The translations under genes were made by a program, and so were the position numbers. Shown here piece by piece: positions 1-12,439 of a stretch of DNA of 64,000 bases (positions within the stretch are counted from its first letter, which is position 1; the number at the start of each line of letters is the position of its first letter). The stretch lies in NCBI GenBank assembly GCA_025531455.1, contig JAMYHL010000008.1, positions 1-64,000 of the forward strand, in the 5' to 3' direction. The notes beneath the pieces are model-generated. The model was given only the letters and a program-made list of their open reading frames with translations, was not told the DNA's origin and made no database searches. The stretch is from Apiotrichum sp. Y4204 (taxonomy: Eukaryota > Basidiomycota > Tremellomycetes > Trichosporonales > Trichosporonaceae).

Positions 1-89
1 TGAACACGGTCCAGTACTGCGACCAGTACGACGTCTCGCTTAGTGGGATGACCTGGTGTGAGCTGAAGACCGACCGGGGTCATGCATGA
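1..89 (+). CDS. 3' end of an unidentified gene (partial at left edge)
   Basis: The frame starting at base 3 is open to a TGA at 87-89 and gives 28 residues ending in ...ELKTDRGHA. Nearly every codon ends in G or C (about 23 of 28), the same bias as the confirmed exons in this window, so this is probably the tail of a gene that begins outside. Nothing in it identifies a family. Its last 10 bases overlap the predicted end of the gene on the opposite strand, so the two would be tail to tail. Confidence 0.45.
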   Translation, partial: NTVQYCDQYDVSLSGMTWCELKTDRGHA

Positions 90-551
90 GGAGCGCCATC
101 TTCATCGGTGGTCCACGTCCCGTCACCGCGGCATGCAGCGTCGCCCGCTAGGAGGGCAGGGTCATCGGGGGAGGTGGGCGATTCTCGAGAGTCGTCACAG
201 TCATCCGGATGGGAGGATCTGACCTCCACCATGCACGACGAGGGCGGCCCGACGAGCAGGAGGAATGATACGCGCTAGATACCCCTTTGCCGCGGTGTCA
301 ACACGCTCCGGGGCCGAAGCTTATCTCCATGCACTCTCATTCAATCACCCAATACCGCCCACACGCGTTCATGCGTCCCCGTCGTCGCCACCCGCTCCCC
401 ACTCCTCTCTTTGACTCACATCCTCGCCACTGAGCCGCTTGAGGCCGTTCTCGCCGACCTTGAACTGGAGCTGCGCGTCCTCCGTCTGAGTGAGGAACGG
501 GAGGCCGATCGCCTGCGGGATGTTCTTGAATGTGGGGAGGTTGCGGAACAT
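80..551 (-). CDS. Uncharacterised small protein, two exons
   Basis: Exon 1 (551-420) starts with ATG and reads MFRNLPTFKNIPQAIG..., with almost exclusively G/C-ending codons, and stops at a clean GTGAGT donor at 419. A frame-compatible second exon can be drawn from 274 (after a TAG acceptor) to a stop at 80-82. It adds an acidic, Ser/Pro/Asp-rich tail and gives about 109 residues in total. The intron would be 145 nt, longer than usual here, and the acceptor is a guess. Exon 1 is well supported; exon 2 is tentative. No domain, signal peptide or membrane segment is recognised. The short N-terminal part with few acidic residues could be a mitochondrial presequence, but that is only a suggestion. 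Confidence 0.45.
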
Positions 552-1886
552 GGCGCGCGCTGGGGCGCTAGGGGCGGCGCGGCGGGTGGTGTGAATTGAA
601 AAAGGGTTGAGAGCGCCGTGCTCGCCTTGTTCGTTGTGCGCGCTGTGCTCGCCGTGTTGGTATTGTTGCTGGTGGGAGAGTGGATGATGATGGCGAGCGG
701 CGGGTGTGTGGTGACTTGCTCGTCCAACGAGACGGGAAGCACGCGTGGAAGTCTCATTTTGGTTCCGCCGCCAAGTGGCCAAGTGTGTGTGGACATGACG
801 CGGCGCCGACGTGCTCTCTACTACTACTTATCGTACTTATCCGGCGTATCCCACAATCTCCGCACATTGCGACCCCCAGGATGTAGGGGTTCGATGTTGA
901 GGATCAGACTCTCCAAGCTCCAAGGTTCAGTCTCTGACCATGCATATCCCATGCGAAACTCTATTAACACGAATCACAAGCACATGCGCACAAGCTCAAC
1001 CGACTCGACACGACCGTGAACGCGGTCCGCGGTCCGTAGAGGAGTGCGGCACAGCGGCATGCAGCGGCAGCAGCAGCGGCACTGGCAACAAGGTTCACAG
1101 GGGAATGTCTTACTGTCCGTCTCAGCCTCACATCCTCATACTCTATTCTGCCTCATCTAGGTCTTCCTGACCTGTTCGCATGGCGGAGAGGACTGAGATG
1201 TGACGGCCCGAAGAATGACAATGACGACGGTGGTGGCGAGACATACGGAATTCTGCCTGCAGGATCATGCAGGACTTTATCAGCTGTCAGGACGCGTCAG
1301 GGTAGTATGGAGCTGCACCTGACCTCAACTGACTGGAAGCGGAGACTAGACCAGACCGGAGACAGGCCAGACCGCTGGTCGGGTGTCCGACTGCCCGCTA
1401 TCCGACTGCCCTTCTTGCCATCTTGCCATCTGCACGCCGCAGGGCAGCAGACTGTTCCTGTGATCCTACGGCGGCGGAGAATTGTTCGGTGCTGCCTGTC
1501 CATTGCGATTGAAAAGTGTCCCAAAAAAGTGGGTTCTCCACATCACACACACCACGCACTTGTACACACTGTACACCGCCCGGCCGCCGCGCCGTCCCAA
1601 TGCCGTCAGTCGGACTGCGAGCCCTGTGGTCCTGTGATGCGCAGCAAGAAAGAGTCTAGATCCTCCGGGGAGGTGTGGAGTGACCCAAGCATTGTCATCT
1701 GTCGCGATCGTCAGATTCCGGGAACGCGAGAGATGGGCAGTTAAGAAAAGTGACATTCTCCTCCTCTGCTCGTCTGGTTGATCTCGTCGTTGTTGCTCTA
1801 TCCACTGCTATTATTACTATCACTAATCGCGCCGATCAAAACACGACTCCCACCAGATCCAGTCTAAAATAAACGTCCCGAGCGAT
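552..1886. other. Intergenic, no gene seen
   Basis: Reading frames here lack the G/C third-position bias and show no family motif. Short direct repeats are present around 1385-1435 (a repeated TCCGACTGCCC and a repeated TTGCCATC). I see no tRNA or other RNA gene. Confidence 0.5.
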
Positions 1887-2216
1887 TCAGTGATCCGGAA
1901 TCTGTGTATCCGCCAGCCCATATCCATCAAGCCCCACTCTGACGTCGGCCTCGACCTCGCGCAGCTCGCGCAGTGGCGCCAGAGTCTTGTCTCGAGCATT
2001 GTCCGGCCTGCGCGGCCCACCGACGCCACAAGGGACCGCCCGCGCCACAGCCATTTCAGTCGGGTGTGGGCAGTTGTCCCACAGCAAAAGCTCATTCGGG
2101 TCCGTCGGCGCCTTTTTAGTCTTGGCGCGAACACACTACCGGGCCACCCGACGCCTTGCTCCTAGACTGCCTTTTGTGTACTTTTCTGTGCGATTCCGAG
2201 CAGGTGCGAGCAGCAT
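1887..2216 (-). CDS. Tentative small gene of unknown function
   Basis: A frame ending at 1887-1889 reads ...TDPNELLLWDNCPHPTE... down to ...GLADTQIPDH with mainly G/C-ending codons. It can be joined in phase to a short first exon (2216-2181, MLLAPARNRTEK) through a GTACAC donor at 2180 and a TAG acceptor before 2135. The model gives 94 residues. No family is recognised. The downstream exon looks coding; the start exon is weaker. It would be divergent from the histidine kinase gene that begins at 2589. Confidence 0.35.
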
Positions 2217-2588
2217 CACGACCGAGAATTTTGTCTGCTGGGATCCAGATCCTTGATCCTCGAGTCTAGAACGCCGCTTCCTGTCCTCGGAGATTGTTGC
2301 CACAGGACACAAGGGACCGCTCCACGCTGCCCGCAGCCGGCCGTACTTCTTGTCTTGTGTTTGCGGCAGCGCCGCCCACACCACCACTTGATCAATTGAG
2401 CCATTGCCACCACCACATTGCACCGAGCCTGTGTTCCCAATTTCTGTTCGGCCAAGCGACAAGCCACTGCGAGAAGCGGTGCGAGCGCGAGTGAGTCACA
2501 CTCGCACCCGTATCTGTGGGCACGGCCCAACCTGTTCTTGCGTTGCTTTCTCAACACACAATCGGTGCCACCACCGCCAGCACGCCGA

Positions 2589-5500
2589 ATGCGACCTTCG
2601 ACACCGGCGCGCGAACATGATCTGGAGAAGGGGGAGTGGGAGAAAGGAGGTCTGGATATTGGTTCGGCGACGGGACCGGGAGCTGGAGCGGGAGTCAAGA
2701 GCGGAGAACCACCACCATCACCACTACCACCACCAGCACACGCACGACTGGGATCGCGGCGCCCGTCACGCAACGGGAGCATCCAAGTGGACCCGTTGGA
2801 CACCTCGCGGCCAGCCTCCGGCTTGATGCGCGGTCTGCGCACGCCGTCCGCCACTGCGCTTCCAAAACTCCCAGCACGGGCTGCACGCTTCGCGGCGTCC
2901 CTCTCATCGCAATCGGAGCACCGCCCGAACCGGTTCAAGACGATGTTGGCCTCGGTGATGCAGCAGGTTAGCATGTCGCCTCTGACGGGAACGACGACCG
3001 AAACTGTCGACTCGAGCGGCGGCGCGACGCCCTCGGATGTCGAGGCCGGCACGAACGGGAGTTCCAGTAGCGTGGGCGCCAACGAGATCTACTACGGCAC
3101 GGGTACCAGCACCGGTAACGGAAGCGGGACGGGGGAGAGATCAAAAGCTGAGCGGGCATGGACGCGGGGTAGCTGGCGGCGGCTGGACGGGAATAGCTCG
3201 GCGCTGCCGTCTCTCGTGGCATCCGACGAGGCGAGCCGACGGCGCCGGCGGCGGAAGCGGCGGAGCAGCTCGACATCAACTGAAGAGGCGGCCAAAGGTC
3301 CTCTGTCGTATGTCGTTGTCGAGAACTCGTTCGAGTCGTTTGTGCCCGATGACGACACTGAGGACGAAAAACACGAGGACTCGCTCGACAACGACCGCCC
3401 GTCGATGGACGCCGCAGAGGTCCTCTCGGGATACTCGTCGTACCTCAACAGTGACTCGAGCTCGCGCCTGCGTCCTCGCAACCCCTGGACGTGGACGCGC
3501 TTCCTCGACTGGCTCGACATGAGCGTCTGCCGCCCGTTCCTCAGCTTTGTTACATTGCGTCACCCCGACCCCAAGTTGGAGAAGGCATTCAAAAAGGAGG
3601 TGAGTCGTCAAAGTGATGAACGCGCGCTCACACCAGGTATGGTACGCCAACAAGCACAGCGCGCTGTTCGCATCCCTTTTCCTCATCGTTCAATGGGCCC
3701 TCACCATCGGCCTCATCTTCGGCAACCTCACAATCTTTATGGACTACGTAAGGTTTACGGTTTGAGATTTTACTCACACACAGTCATACATCGGAATCTG
3801 CGGCTTCTGGACTCTTCCCCTCCCAATTCTCGTTCTGTTCAATGGTCCGCGGCGGTTTCCCATCCTGTACGAGATTTGGGTCGCGGGTGCGTGCTGGTGC
3901 TGGGGCTGGGTCCTCACCGTCGACATGTACACCTGCGGCTTCTACTCCCTCGACTCGAGCGGCTGCGGCGGGCGCAACTTTCTGCATCTCCTCGCGGTCC
4001 TCTTCGCAAACGCCTCCTTTGCGGTTTTGTCGCTCGGCCAGAACCGCCTCCTGCACGTCATCCTCGCGACGTGCTGGTTTGTCGCCGGCTCGGCACTCCT
4101 CGCCACCCAGCCCCTCTTCCCACCCACCTTCTGGCGCAACCTGGTTGTCTTTGAGCTGTTCCACATCTTCATCTCCATCATGGCATTCTACCGCGAACGC
4201 TCGGATCGACAACTGTTCACGCTCCGCGCGCAGCTCAAAGACCAGTTCCGAGCTGTCCAATCCGCCCAGGCACAGGAACGGCGCGCGCAAGAGTCCAAGA
4301 AGCGCTTTGTCTCGTACATCTTCCACGAAGTGCGCGTGCCCCTGAACACGGCGCGGCTGGCGCTCGCGAATCTCGACAACGAGGGCGCGTTCCAACGGAT
4401 GGACTCGGACCAGCAAGAGCTCGTCGTCGGTCTTGATGGCAGTCTGCGGATGATGGAGAAGGTGAGCTATTAAGTCCAGTGAGTTAAGCTCACATACAGG
4501 TGCTCAATGATGTGCTCTCGTTCAACCGCATGGAATCTGGCAACCTCATCCAGGCGCGGCAACCATTCGACCTGCACAAGGCGGTGCACTATGTCGCGCT
4601 CTCGCACCGCGCCACCGCCGAGATGAACGGGCTGGACTTTGATCTCGAGCTGGACCCCCGCATAGAGGAGATTGGAGGGACCGTCATCGGCGACGAGATG
4701 CGCTTCAAGCAGGTATGCTCGAATCTCGTCTCGAACGCGTTCAAGTTTACGCCAAGCGGCGGCGTCAAGGTCGTCACCAAGCTGCTCTTCCCTGTCCTCC
4801 CGGAGCGCAAAGGCGCAGCGGGGGGCACGTCCGACCACGGCGACGAGCTGCCAGCGAGCGTGTGCGTCTCGCGGAAGAAGCCGAGCGCGACGGAGGAGAC
4901 GGAGCAGTCGTCGGAGCGGTGTCTCGCGGTTGGATGCGCAAGCGACAGGGACTCGGAGAACACGGGCTCGAGCCGTCCGCTGCGCCCAGACACAGCAGCG
5001 AAGCGCGTCTCGATAGAGGAGAAGAGCCGCATGTCCTACGACTTTGCCGAGCCGAACCGCCCGGTGGTGAAGTCATCACAGGGGCCCGAGCCGGCCGCGC
5101 GCAACCGCGAAGCTGCGTCGGAACAGCAATCCCTGCGACGGACACGGACGCTGAGCCATCCCCGGTCCGGGGGCAAGCCCAAGTCGGCGCCCGCACCCCC
5201 GCGTAAGGCGCTCATCCGCGTCGAGGTACACGATACCGGCGTCGGCCTCTCGCTTTCGGACATGCGGGACAACCGCCTCTTCTCGCCATACGTGCAGACC
5301 GAGATTGGGCGGCGGCAGGGCGGCAAGGGCTCAGGGCTCGGGCTGGCACTCATCATGCAGATTGTCAAGCTCAGCCGCGGGCGCCTCGGCGTCAACTCGG
5401 AGCTCGGCAAGGGGAGCATTTTCTGGTGAGATATTTTTTTGTGATTCGTCTGACGGCAGGTTTGAGATTCCGTACGCACTCCCGTCAAAAACGCAGCCGA

Positions 5501-6632
5501 AGGAGGGACCGCTGCCGTGGAGTGAGGATAAGCGCTCGCGCTCGCGGACGACGACCCCGAGTCCGCGCGGAAGCATCTCCATTCCCATCGTGCATGGGAA
5601 CACGCGCCGCCGGTCTACGACGGAACGCGAGCGTGAGCGCGAGCGCGGAGGAAGCGGGACGACAAGCGACGGGAGCCAAACTGCGCGGTCGCGCGGCGGG
5701 CCGCCGGCCGCGCAGCCTGCGTCTGGAATGAACATGGTGCCGAATACTGCGCCTGCAACGTTCGATCTCGTGCCGCTCTCGACTTCCGCAGATGACCCGT
5801 CACATCCCGAACCGTTTCCCCCCGAATCGCCGCCTGACTCGCTCCCCCGCGGCGACTCCGATACCCCACTCATCAAGAAGCTCGGCGATGAGGATCCTAC
5901 CGACGAGCGCCCAGTTCCTCACGCAACACCACCGACAAGCGATACCCCGCCACCCCTACACATGAGCGAGGTGGGCCGCTCGCCCTCGCTCGTCCCGCCG
6001 CCCGCGCCCCGGCCTTCACTTACGCTCCCTACCCCAACTTCGGCGCCAGAGACGCCGACGCTTAATCCACTCATTTCACCATCTCCAACACGCGCCATTC
6101 TTTCCCGCCATCCCAGCGACGCTACCGCCCTCGACCTGCCCTCCACCCCGACGCCAAGCGATCCACTCCTCCCGCTGACGGTGCTCGTCGTCGACGACGA
6201 CGCTCTCACCCGCAAGCTCATGACGCGCCTCCTCAAGCGCATGGGCCATGCGGTGCTGCAGGCCGAGAACGGCAAGGTCGGCCTCGGGATCGTGATACAG
6301 CGCCTCCAATCCTCCCCGATCGACATTATCTTCCTTGACAAGTGGGTGAAACAATGGAAACTAGAACTGACGGTAGCCAAATGCCCCACATGACCGGTGT
6401 AGAGGTCGCGCGCGCGCTGCGCAAACGCAACATTGACACGTACATTGTCGGATGTACCGGCAACGCGCTGCGCGAGGACCAGGACGAGTATCTCCGTGCC
6501 GGGGCGGACTATATCATTCCAAAACCGCTGTCGCATGTTGCGATGGTGCGGCAGCTCGAGGAGGCGAGCCGGCGCAAGGCCCGGCGCGAGAGCGAGGGGG
6601 AGAGATGTGATGCGGAGGGGGAGGGGATGTAG
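2589..6632 (+). CDS. Membrane-bound hybrid sensor histidine kinase
   Basis: Six exons (2589-3599, 3637-3747, 3784-4461, 4500-5425, 5460-6341, 6377-6632) encode 1287 residues of a two-component hybrid kinase that would pass phosphate through an Hpt protein to fungal response regulators. Order: a Ser/Gly-rich cytosolic region (1-340), about six hydrophobic segments (about 345-510), a HisKA box with phosphoacceptor His555 in FHEVRVPLN, the N box NLVSNAFKFT (about 675-684), G1 box DTGVG at about 845, the F box and the G2 box GKGSGLGL, then a long linker and a C-terminal receiver with acidic residues Asp1154-1156 and phosphoacceptor Asp1202 in FLDNQMP. The last intron falls inside that FLDNQMP motif and restores it exactly, which supports the model. 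About 150 low-complexity residues are inserted between the N and G1 boxes. No PAS, GAF or HAMP domain is evident. The membrane segments and missing PAS suggest a basidiomycete-specific kinase rather than a Nik1/HOG-type one; the exact family is not assigned. Confidence 0.9.
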
Positions 6633-6940
6633 GCGAGGAGAGGCGATTTAATCTCATCAGGACTCTATTTCTCATGGTAGGCAGTTCCCATGTAAAATAC
6701 AACACCACAACACCACACCATGCTCAATGTTGTAGCTCTTTCGTCTTTGGTATCTATCGATAGACATGTAGCAGATGGACAGTGCTGGAAGTTGCAAGCG
6801 CGGGGCCAGTTGGTTGTGGTTGGAGGTTGGAGTGTTGCAGCACATATACATCGCTGATACCGGGTCACTAATCTACTGTAACTACAGTCTGCGCCATCTG
6901 CGGCCGCCAGCTAACGCCATCGAACTCGCACTCTCTCCCT
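6633..6940. other. Short convergent intergenic gap
   Basis: This lies between the 3' ends of the histidine kinase and RVB1 genes. I see no coding bias or RNA gene in it. Confidence 0.5.
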
Positions 6941-8520
<1,580 letters not shown>

Positions 8521-8772
8521 GATGTCTGTGGATGGAGAGATGTGATGGATGTTGATTTTCTGAAAGCGAGAACTGAATCTCGAGAGGGTTGGTGATCGCC
8601 TGAAGATGAGAACAAAACACACACGTGGAATATAGTCCACTTGTATTTTTTAATAATTTATCCCGTTTCCTCTTTCCTCCTTTCGCCTCCCCGATCCTCG
8701 GTCGTCTTCTCGCCATCTCAAACCCATCTCGGCGTCGGAAAAGTCACTTCTTCGCCACCACACCCACACACA
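8521..8772. promoter_or_regulatory. Shared divergent promoter of RVB1 and the bL34m gene
   Basis: Only 252 bp separate the two start codons, which face away from each other, so both promoters must lie here. It contains CT-rich tracts near both starts. No individual factor site is claimed. Confidence 0.6.
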
Positions 8773-9150
8773 ATGCCGCGCATCCTCCGCCCCGTCCTCA
8801 CCGCGCTGCGCGCAGCCCCGGCTCCCACGCCGCTCCCGATCCTCGCGGCTCGCCCATCAATCTCCGCCCTCCTCCGGCCGGCAGCCACCTCGCCGCTCTC
8901 CGCGCCCTCCCTCCTCTCCCGCCTCTCCCCCGCCCCCACCGCGGGTCCCTCGACTCTCTCCCTCCTCGAGCGCATGGGCTCGCCCGTGTTCGCTCAGCAG
9001 ACCCGCGGGCGCGCTTTCGGAACAGAGTACCAGCCGTCCCAGCGGAAGAGGAAGAATAAGCATGGGTTCCTCTCGCGCGCGCGGACCCGCCTCGGACGCA
9101 AGATGCTCGCTAGGCGGAAGCTTAAGGGAAAGCGCTTCCTTTCGCATTAG
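8773..9150 (+). CDS. Mitochondrial large-subunit ribosomal protein bL34m
   Basis: An intronless 125-residue protein. The C-terminal 44 residues carry the bL34 signature: [19 protein letters not shown] then an Arg/Lys-rich helix ending [18 protein letters not shown]. The N-terminal 80 residues, rich in Arg, Ser, Ala and Leu with almost no acidic residue, form a typical mitochondrial targeting presequence. The protein would be imported and assembled into the 54S mitochondrial ribosomal subunit. It is one of the few intronless genes in the window. Confidence 0.95.
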   Translation: MPRILRPVLTALRAAPAPTPLPILAARPSISALLRPAATSPLSAPSLLSRLSPAPTAGPSTLSLLERMGSPVFAQQTRGRAFGTEYQPSQRKRKNKHGFLSRARTRLGRKMLARRKLKGKRFLSH

Positions 9151-9411
9151 ATGATTAGAAGGAGGAGAAGGAGTTTAAAACGCCCCGACTGGGTGCACGA
9201 CCGTCGACTGCGGCTTGCGGAGGATCCGTACCGCTTAGCAACCACTCTGCATTGCATGTAATCCCGTGCATTAGAACGGGGTGACGAGGGGAGATGCAGA
9301 GCAGAGGAAAGACGGGAGTGGGAGGCCGTGTTGCCTCTGCTCAGGATGACCGGAGTCCGAAAGGCAGACTGATAAATCCACTGACGCCTGCTGACCCGTT
9401 TCGTCCTCGTA

Positions 9412-9618
9412 CAGTAGACATTAAAAGTCTTTACGCGGTTGTCTGCCGGCGCCCCTAGAACCTCTATTCGTGCAAACTGCACAGGGGGTTGTCATTTGGA
9501 GCCCGTTCACCTCAGAAGAGGAGCCTCTGAGCAACTATAACCAAGTGGGACATGGACGTGGGAAAGCATTCTCACTGCAGAACGATCTCCGTCGCGTGAA
9601 GACTTTTGGTGACTACTG
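9412..9618 (-). mobile_element. TA-flanked MITE, copy 1
   Basis: A 207-bp non-coding element. Both ends carry an imperfect terminal inverted repeat of about 25-28 bp beginning CAGTAG and containing AAAAGTCTTYACGCG. It is bounded on both sides by the dinucleotide TA (9410-9411 and 9619-9620), as expected for a Tc1/mariner-superfamily target-site duplication. A closely similar copy lies at 50439-50647 in the opposite orientation. It has no open frame with host codon bias, so it would depend on a transposase elsewhere. It sits in the gap between two 3' ends (bL34m and the formin-GBD gene). Superfamily assignment is inferred from the TA flanks and CAGT termini. Confidence 0.85.
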
Positions 9619-9892
9619 TACTAGATTGCAGTAGTCCCTTTTTTGCCCGGATAGCTGTTCTTACGACGATCCAAGTCGCAGGTCACTTATCTCCACAGCA
9701 CACACTAGCGTAACGGAATATCATAATGCACAACTACATGGGATTCTAGCGATGCCGGCGCACGGCCGCACTGCACTCGCAAGATGTGACCCGGAGCGGG
9801 ATCGGGACTGGCCAGCCCATTGGTTGGGGCGGCGGAGATGATGTGCTGACAGCACTCTTATATACACTCTGCACTCTGTACTTTGTGATGGC

Positions 9893-12021
9893 TTAGCGCT
9901 GTGCCCGCGGGTCGCGCGGGTCGCGTTGGCGCTGAGGCTGCGGCTGCTGCTCCCATGATGTGCGCGGAAGCCACTCAGAGGCGCTCATATGCCGGCGCAG
10001 CTCCTCCGGTGGTGAGCCGACCATCTTGCTGATGAGGTACGGCAGCTTCTCGCCTGGAGAGGCACGGCGCAAAGCCTCAACGTACCGCGCCAGCTCGAGG
10101 TGCAGTGTCGGGTAGTAGGTCGTCGACGCCTTGCGCATTGTCTGAGATTAGCTATGTTCACCGCGGGGTACAGCTACCCACAATAAGGATCCGGTCCAGG
10201 CCGGACATAAGAAGGTCGCTGTGCAGCTGGCGGGCCTTCTCTGGGCTCTCCTCTGCCATGTGTGAGACGAGGGCATTCAGCAGGCGGAAGTGCATTGTCT
10301 GCGAGTCAGCAATCGTGTCACGGAGGGTTAAGATGTTGTCTTTTATCACCCACCACATAACCCATCGCCTCAAACTCGACACCACCAGTGGCACCGCCTG
10401 GAGCCACGGGCTTCTCGACCAGCTTGTCATCCACCTCGTTTAGTGACCAGAGCATATTGGAGCCGTGGCACATAATCCAGAAGTAGTCGCGGCATATGTC
10501 GCTGAGCTCCTGCACCCAGGCCTTGAACGGGCGCGGGCGGTGTGCGGCCGTGACGAACGAGTGATAGTCCTTGGTCTTGTCCTCCTTGTCCTCTGGGAGC
10601 AACAGAGAGCGGACATATTCCGTGACATTGATGGACGGTCCGCGCTGCATGTGATGGGCGCTGTGCCGCTGCGCGGCGGTCTGCGAAGGGAACAGCTCAA
10701 AGTGGAAAAGCCACAGCTCGATGATAATCTGCCGGCACGCAAGGTCACCAGGCTTCTTCTCGGAGAAGAGCAACTCGGATAATCCAGTAAACGGCCGAGG
10801 GTGGTGTGCACGCAAAGCGGCCTTGCCAACCTGGTGGGTTAGTTTGGTTTACGACAGACTTACCCACCTCAGTAGTAGTCAATGCCTTGACGCAACGAAG
10901 AAGCTCATAAAGCATCTTGTCGTCGTGCTGCTCCTCACTATTACTGTCAGCTTTTACGCAAATTCAATCAAGCTCACCGCCACTCGATATCAAGCAGATC
11001 TTGGATGCGGTCGAGAATGCGAGCATAGCCGCCGGCATCAAGGAAAGACCCGACCCAGGTAGTCACCTCGTGGCGCAGCAGCATGCGCAGCTTCTTTGCC
11101 CGGTTGACGTCCATGTTGAGGTCGGTGCCCTTGTTGGTCTCGAGCCAGTGCACAAACACATCCGGCGTCTCCGGCGTACCAGGCCGCGAGCCGCGGGGCG
11201 ACACGGGTGTGCTGCCAAACCGGACCGACTGGGGCGGAACAGCAATGTGCATGGGGCCGTGGGACCCGCGGTGCGGGGTCGGAATATCGAGCGACTGTCC
11301 GCGGTGGTGTTGCCCAATCTTGGGTGGTGGTACTATCTCGAACTTCTCGCCCTTAACATTGTAGGTCACCTTGATATCGTCCTGCATCGATTGCGTGCTC
11401 TTCGTCTTGCGCAGGAGGGGCGTCGACAGGCGGTTCTTCAGCTTCTTGTTGTTGTTGCCATTGTTGGTGTTGGCCGCACCATTGGTGGCGCTCACGGGGG
11501 GAGCTAGACCAAGGGCGGCAAGTATGTTCGGGTTGGAGCTGAGCGAGCTGTCCAGGATGCTCATCTTGACGTCCTTGGAGACGGTGGAGAACTTGATGCG
11601 TACCGTCGACGGCACCTGGAGGCGCTCCTGGGCGAGTTAGAATCCACGCATTCTGTCAACTCACAAGAAGGTTCTCAAACCGGGCGTCGACACTAGCGCC
11701 TTCAACATTGTCGGCACCATACGACTCCTGAAGCGGCGTCTTGATGCGGTAGTCGCGGCTGTCGCGGTCACGGCTTGCGCGGCGCTCGTAGAATGCAGAG
11801 TCGAGAGACGAGAGGCTGGGGTGGGACGAAGTGCTCGAGCTCATGGACGGGCAGGCGGGAATGGGCGGGGGCGGCATGAGTGCCGAGTCAGCCATCTGGG
11901 GCGAGGTGACGGGCGAGCGGGCTATGGCGCGAGTTATAGCAGCAGCACCGGCGCGGACGGGGACACCGGCGGGTACGGTGGGCGGCGGCGGGGCACGCCT
12001 CATGGGTCTCGCCTGCGACAT
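9893..12021 (-). CDS. Formin-type GTPase-binding/FH3 domain protein lacking FH2
   Basis: Six exons (12021-11665, 11627-10978, 10937-10868, 10830-10354, 10298-10182, 10141-9893) give 639 residues. Residues 1-250 are low complexity, rich in Pro and Ser. The centre matches the diaphanous GTPase-binding domain and armadillo-like FH3: FVHWLETNKGTDLNMDVNRA, a VTTWVGSFLDAGGYARILDRI helix, then VKALTTTEVGKAAL. This domain binds active Rho/Cdc42-type GTPases. The protein ends soon afterwards in a Gln/Arg-rich tail, so the proline-rich FH1 and actin-nucleating FH2 of true formins are absent. A stand-alone GBD protein is known in fission yeast, as I recall, so this is likely a Rho effector or scaffold in polarity. 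The terminal exon is read from phase only. Confidence 0.85.
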
Positions 12022-12439
12022 GGTGTGTTGCGTGGATAGCGTGGATGCGACAAGATGAAGAGAGTGAGCTGAGCCAGTAGAGAAAGGAGAGAGACTGTGA
12101 GGTGGATGTAGAAAAACAACAGACGTCCAAAGAGGTGTAATGTTTGTGTCCTGTCTGTTGTGTTGTGTTGTTCCTGTTCGGGCGGGGCGGGCGGGACGAC
12201 AACTCACACAGGATGGGAATGGGAAAAACACAAAACAAATCACAAAGTCAAAGTCAGCCGCGTCCAGGGTGCCACACTCTGCCCTATTCCCGAAACTCCG
12301 AGACCGGGGGCTGGCTCCAGCCGCCGCCACTCGAGATGTGCATGCACATGAGAGTTGTCTGAAAGTCGAGCTCGCGATCACGAGTTGCATGCATCATCAG
12401 CTGTTGTTGTTGACCTACTCCACCACCAATCACAGCACC
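12022..12439. promoter_or_regulatory. Divergent promoter region of the formin-GBD and SF3a1 genes
   Basis: A 418-bp gap between two outward-facing starts. It contains CT-rich stretches upstream of both. I see no gene in it. Confidence 0.5.

Noticed and set aside
6837..6849. GCAGCACATATAC resembling the 5' part of U6 snRNA
   Set aside because: Only about 10 bases match; the rest of U6 (for example the ACAGAGA region) is absent.
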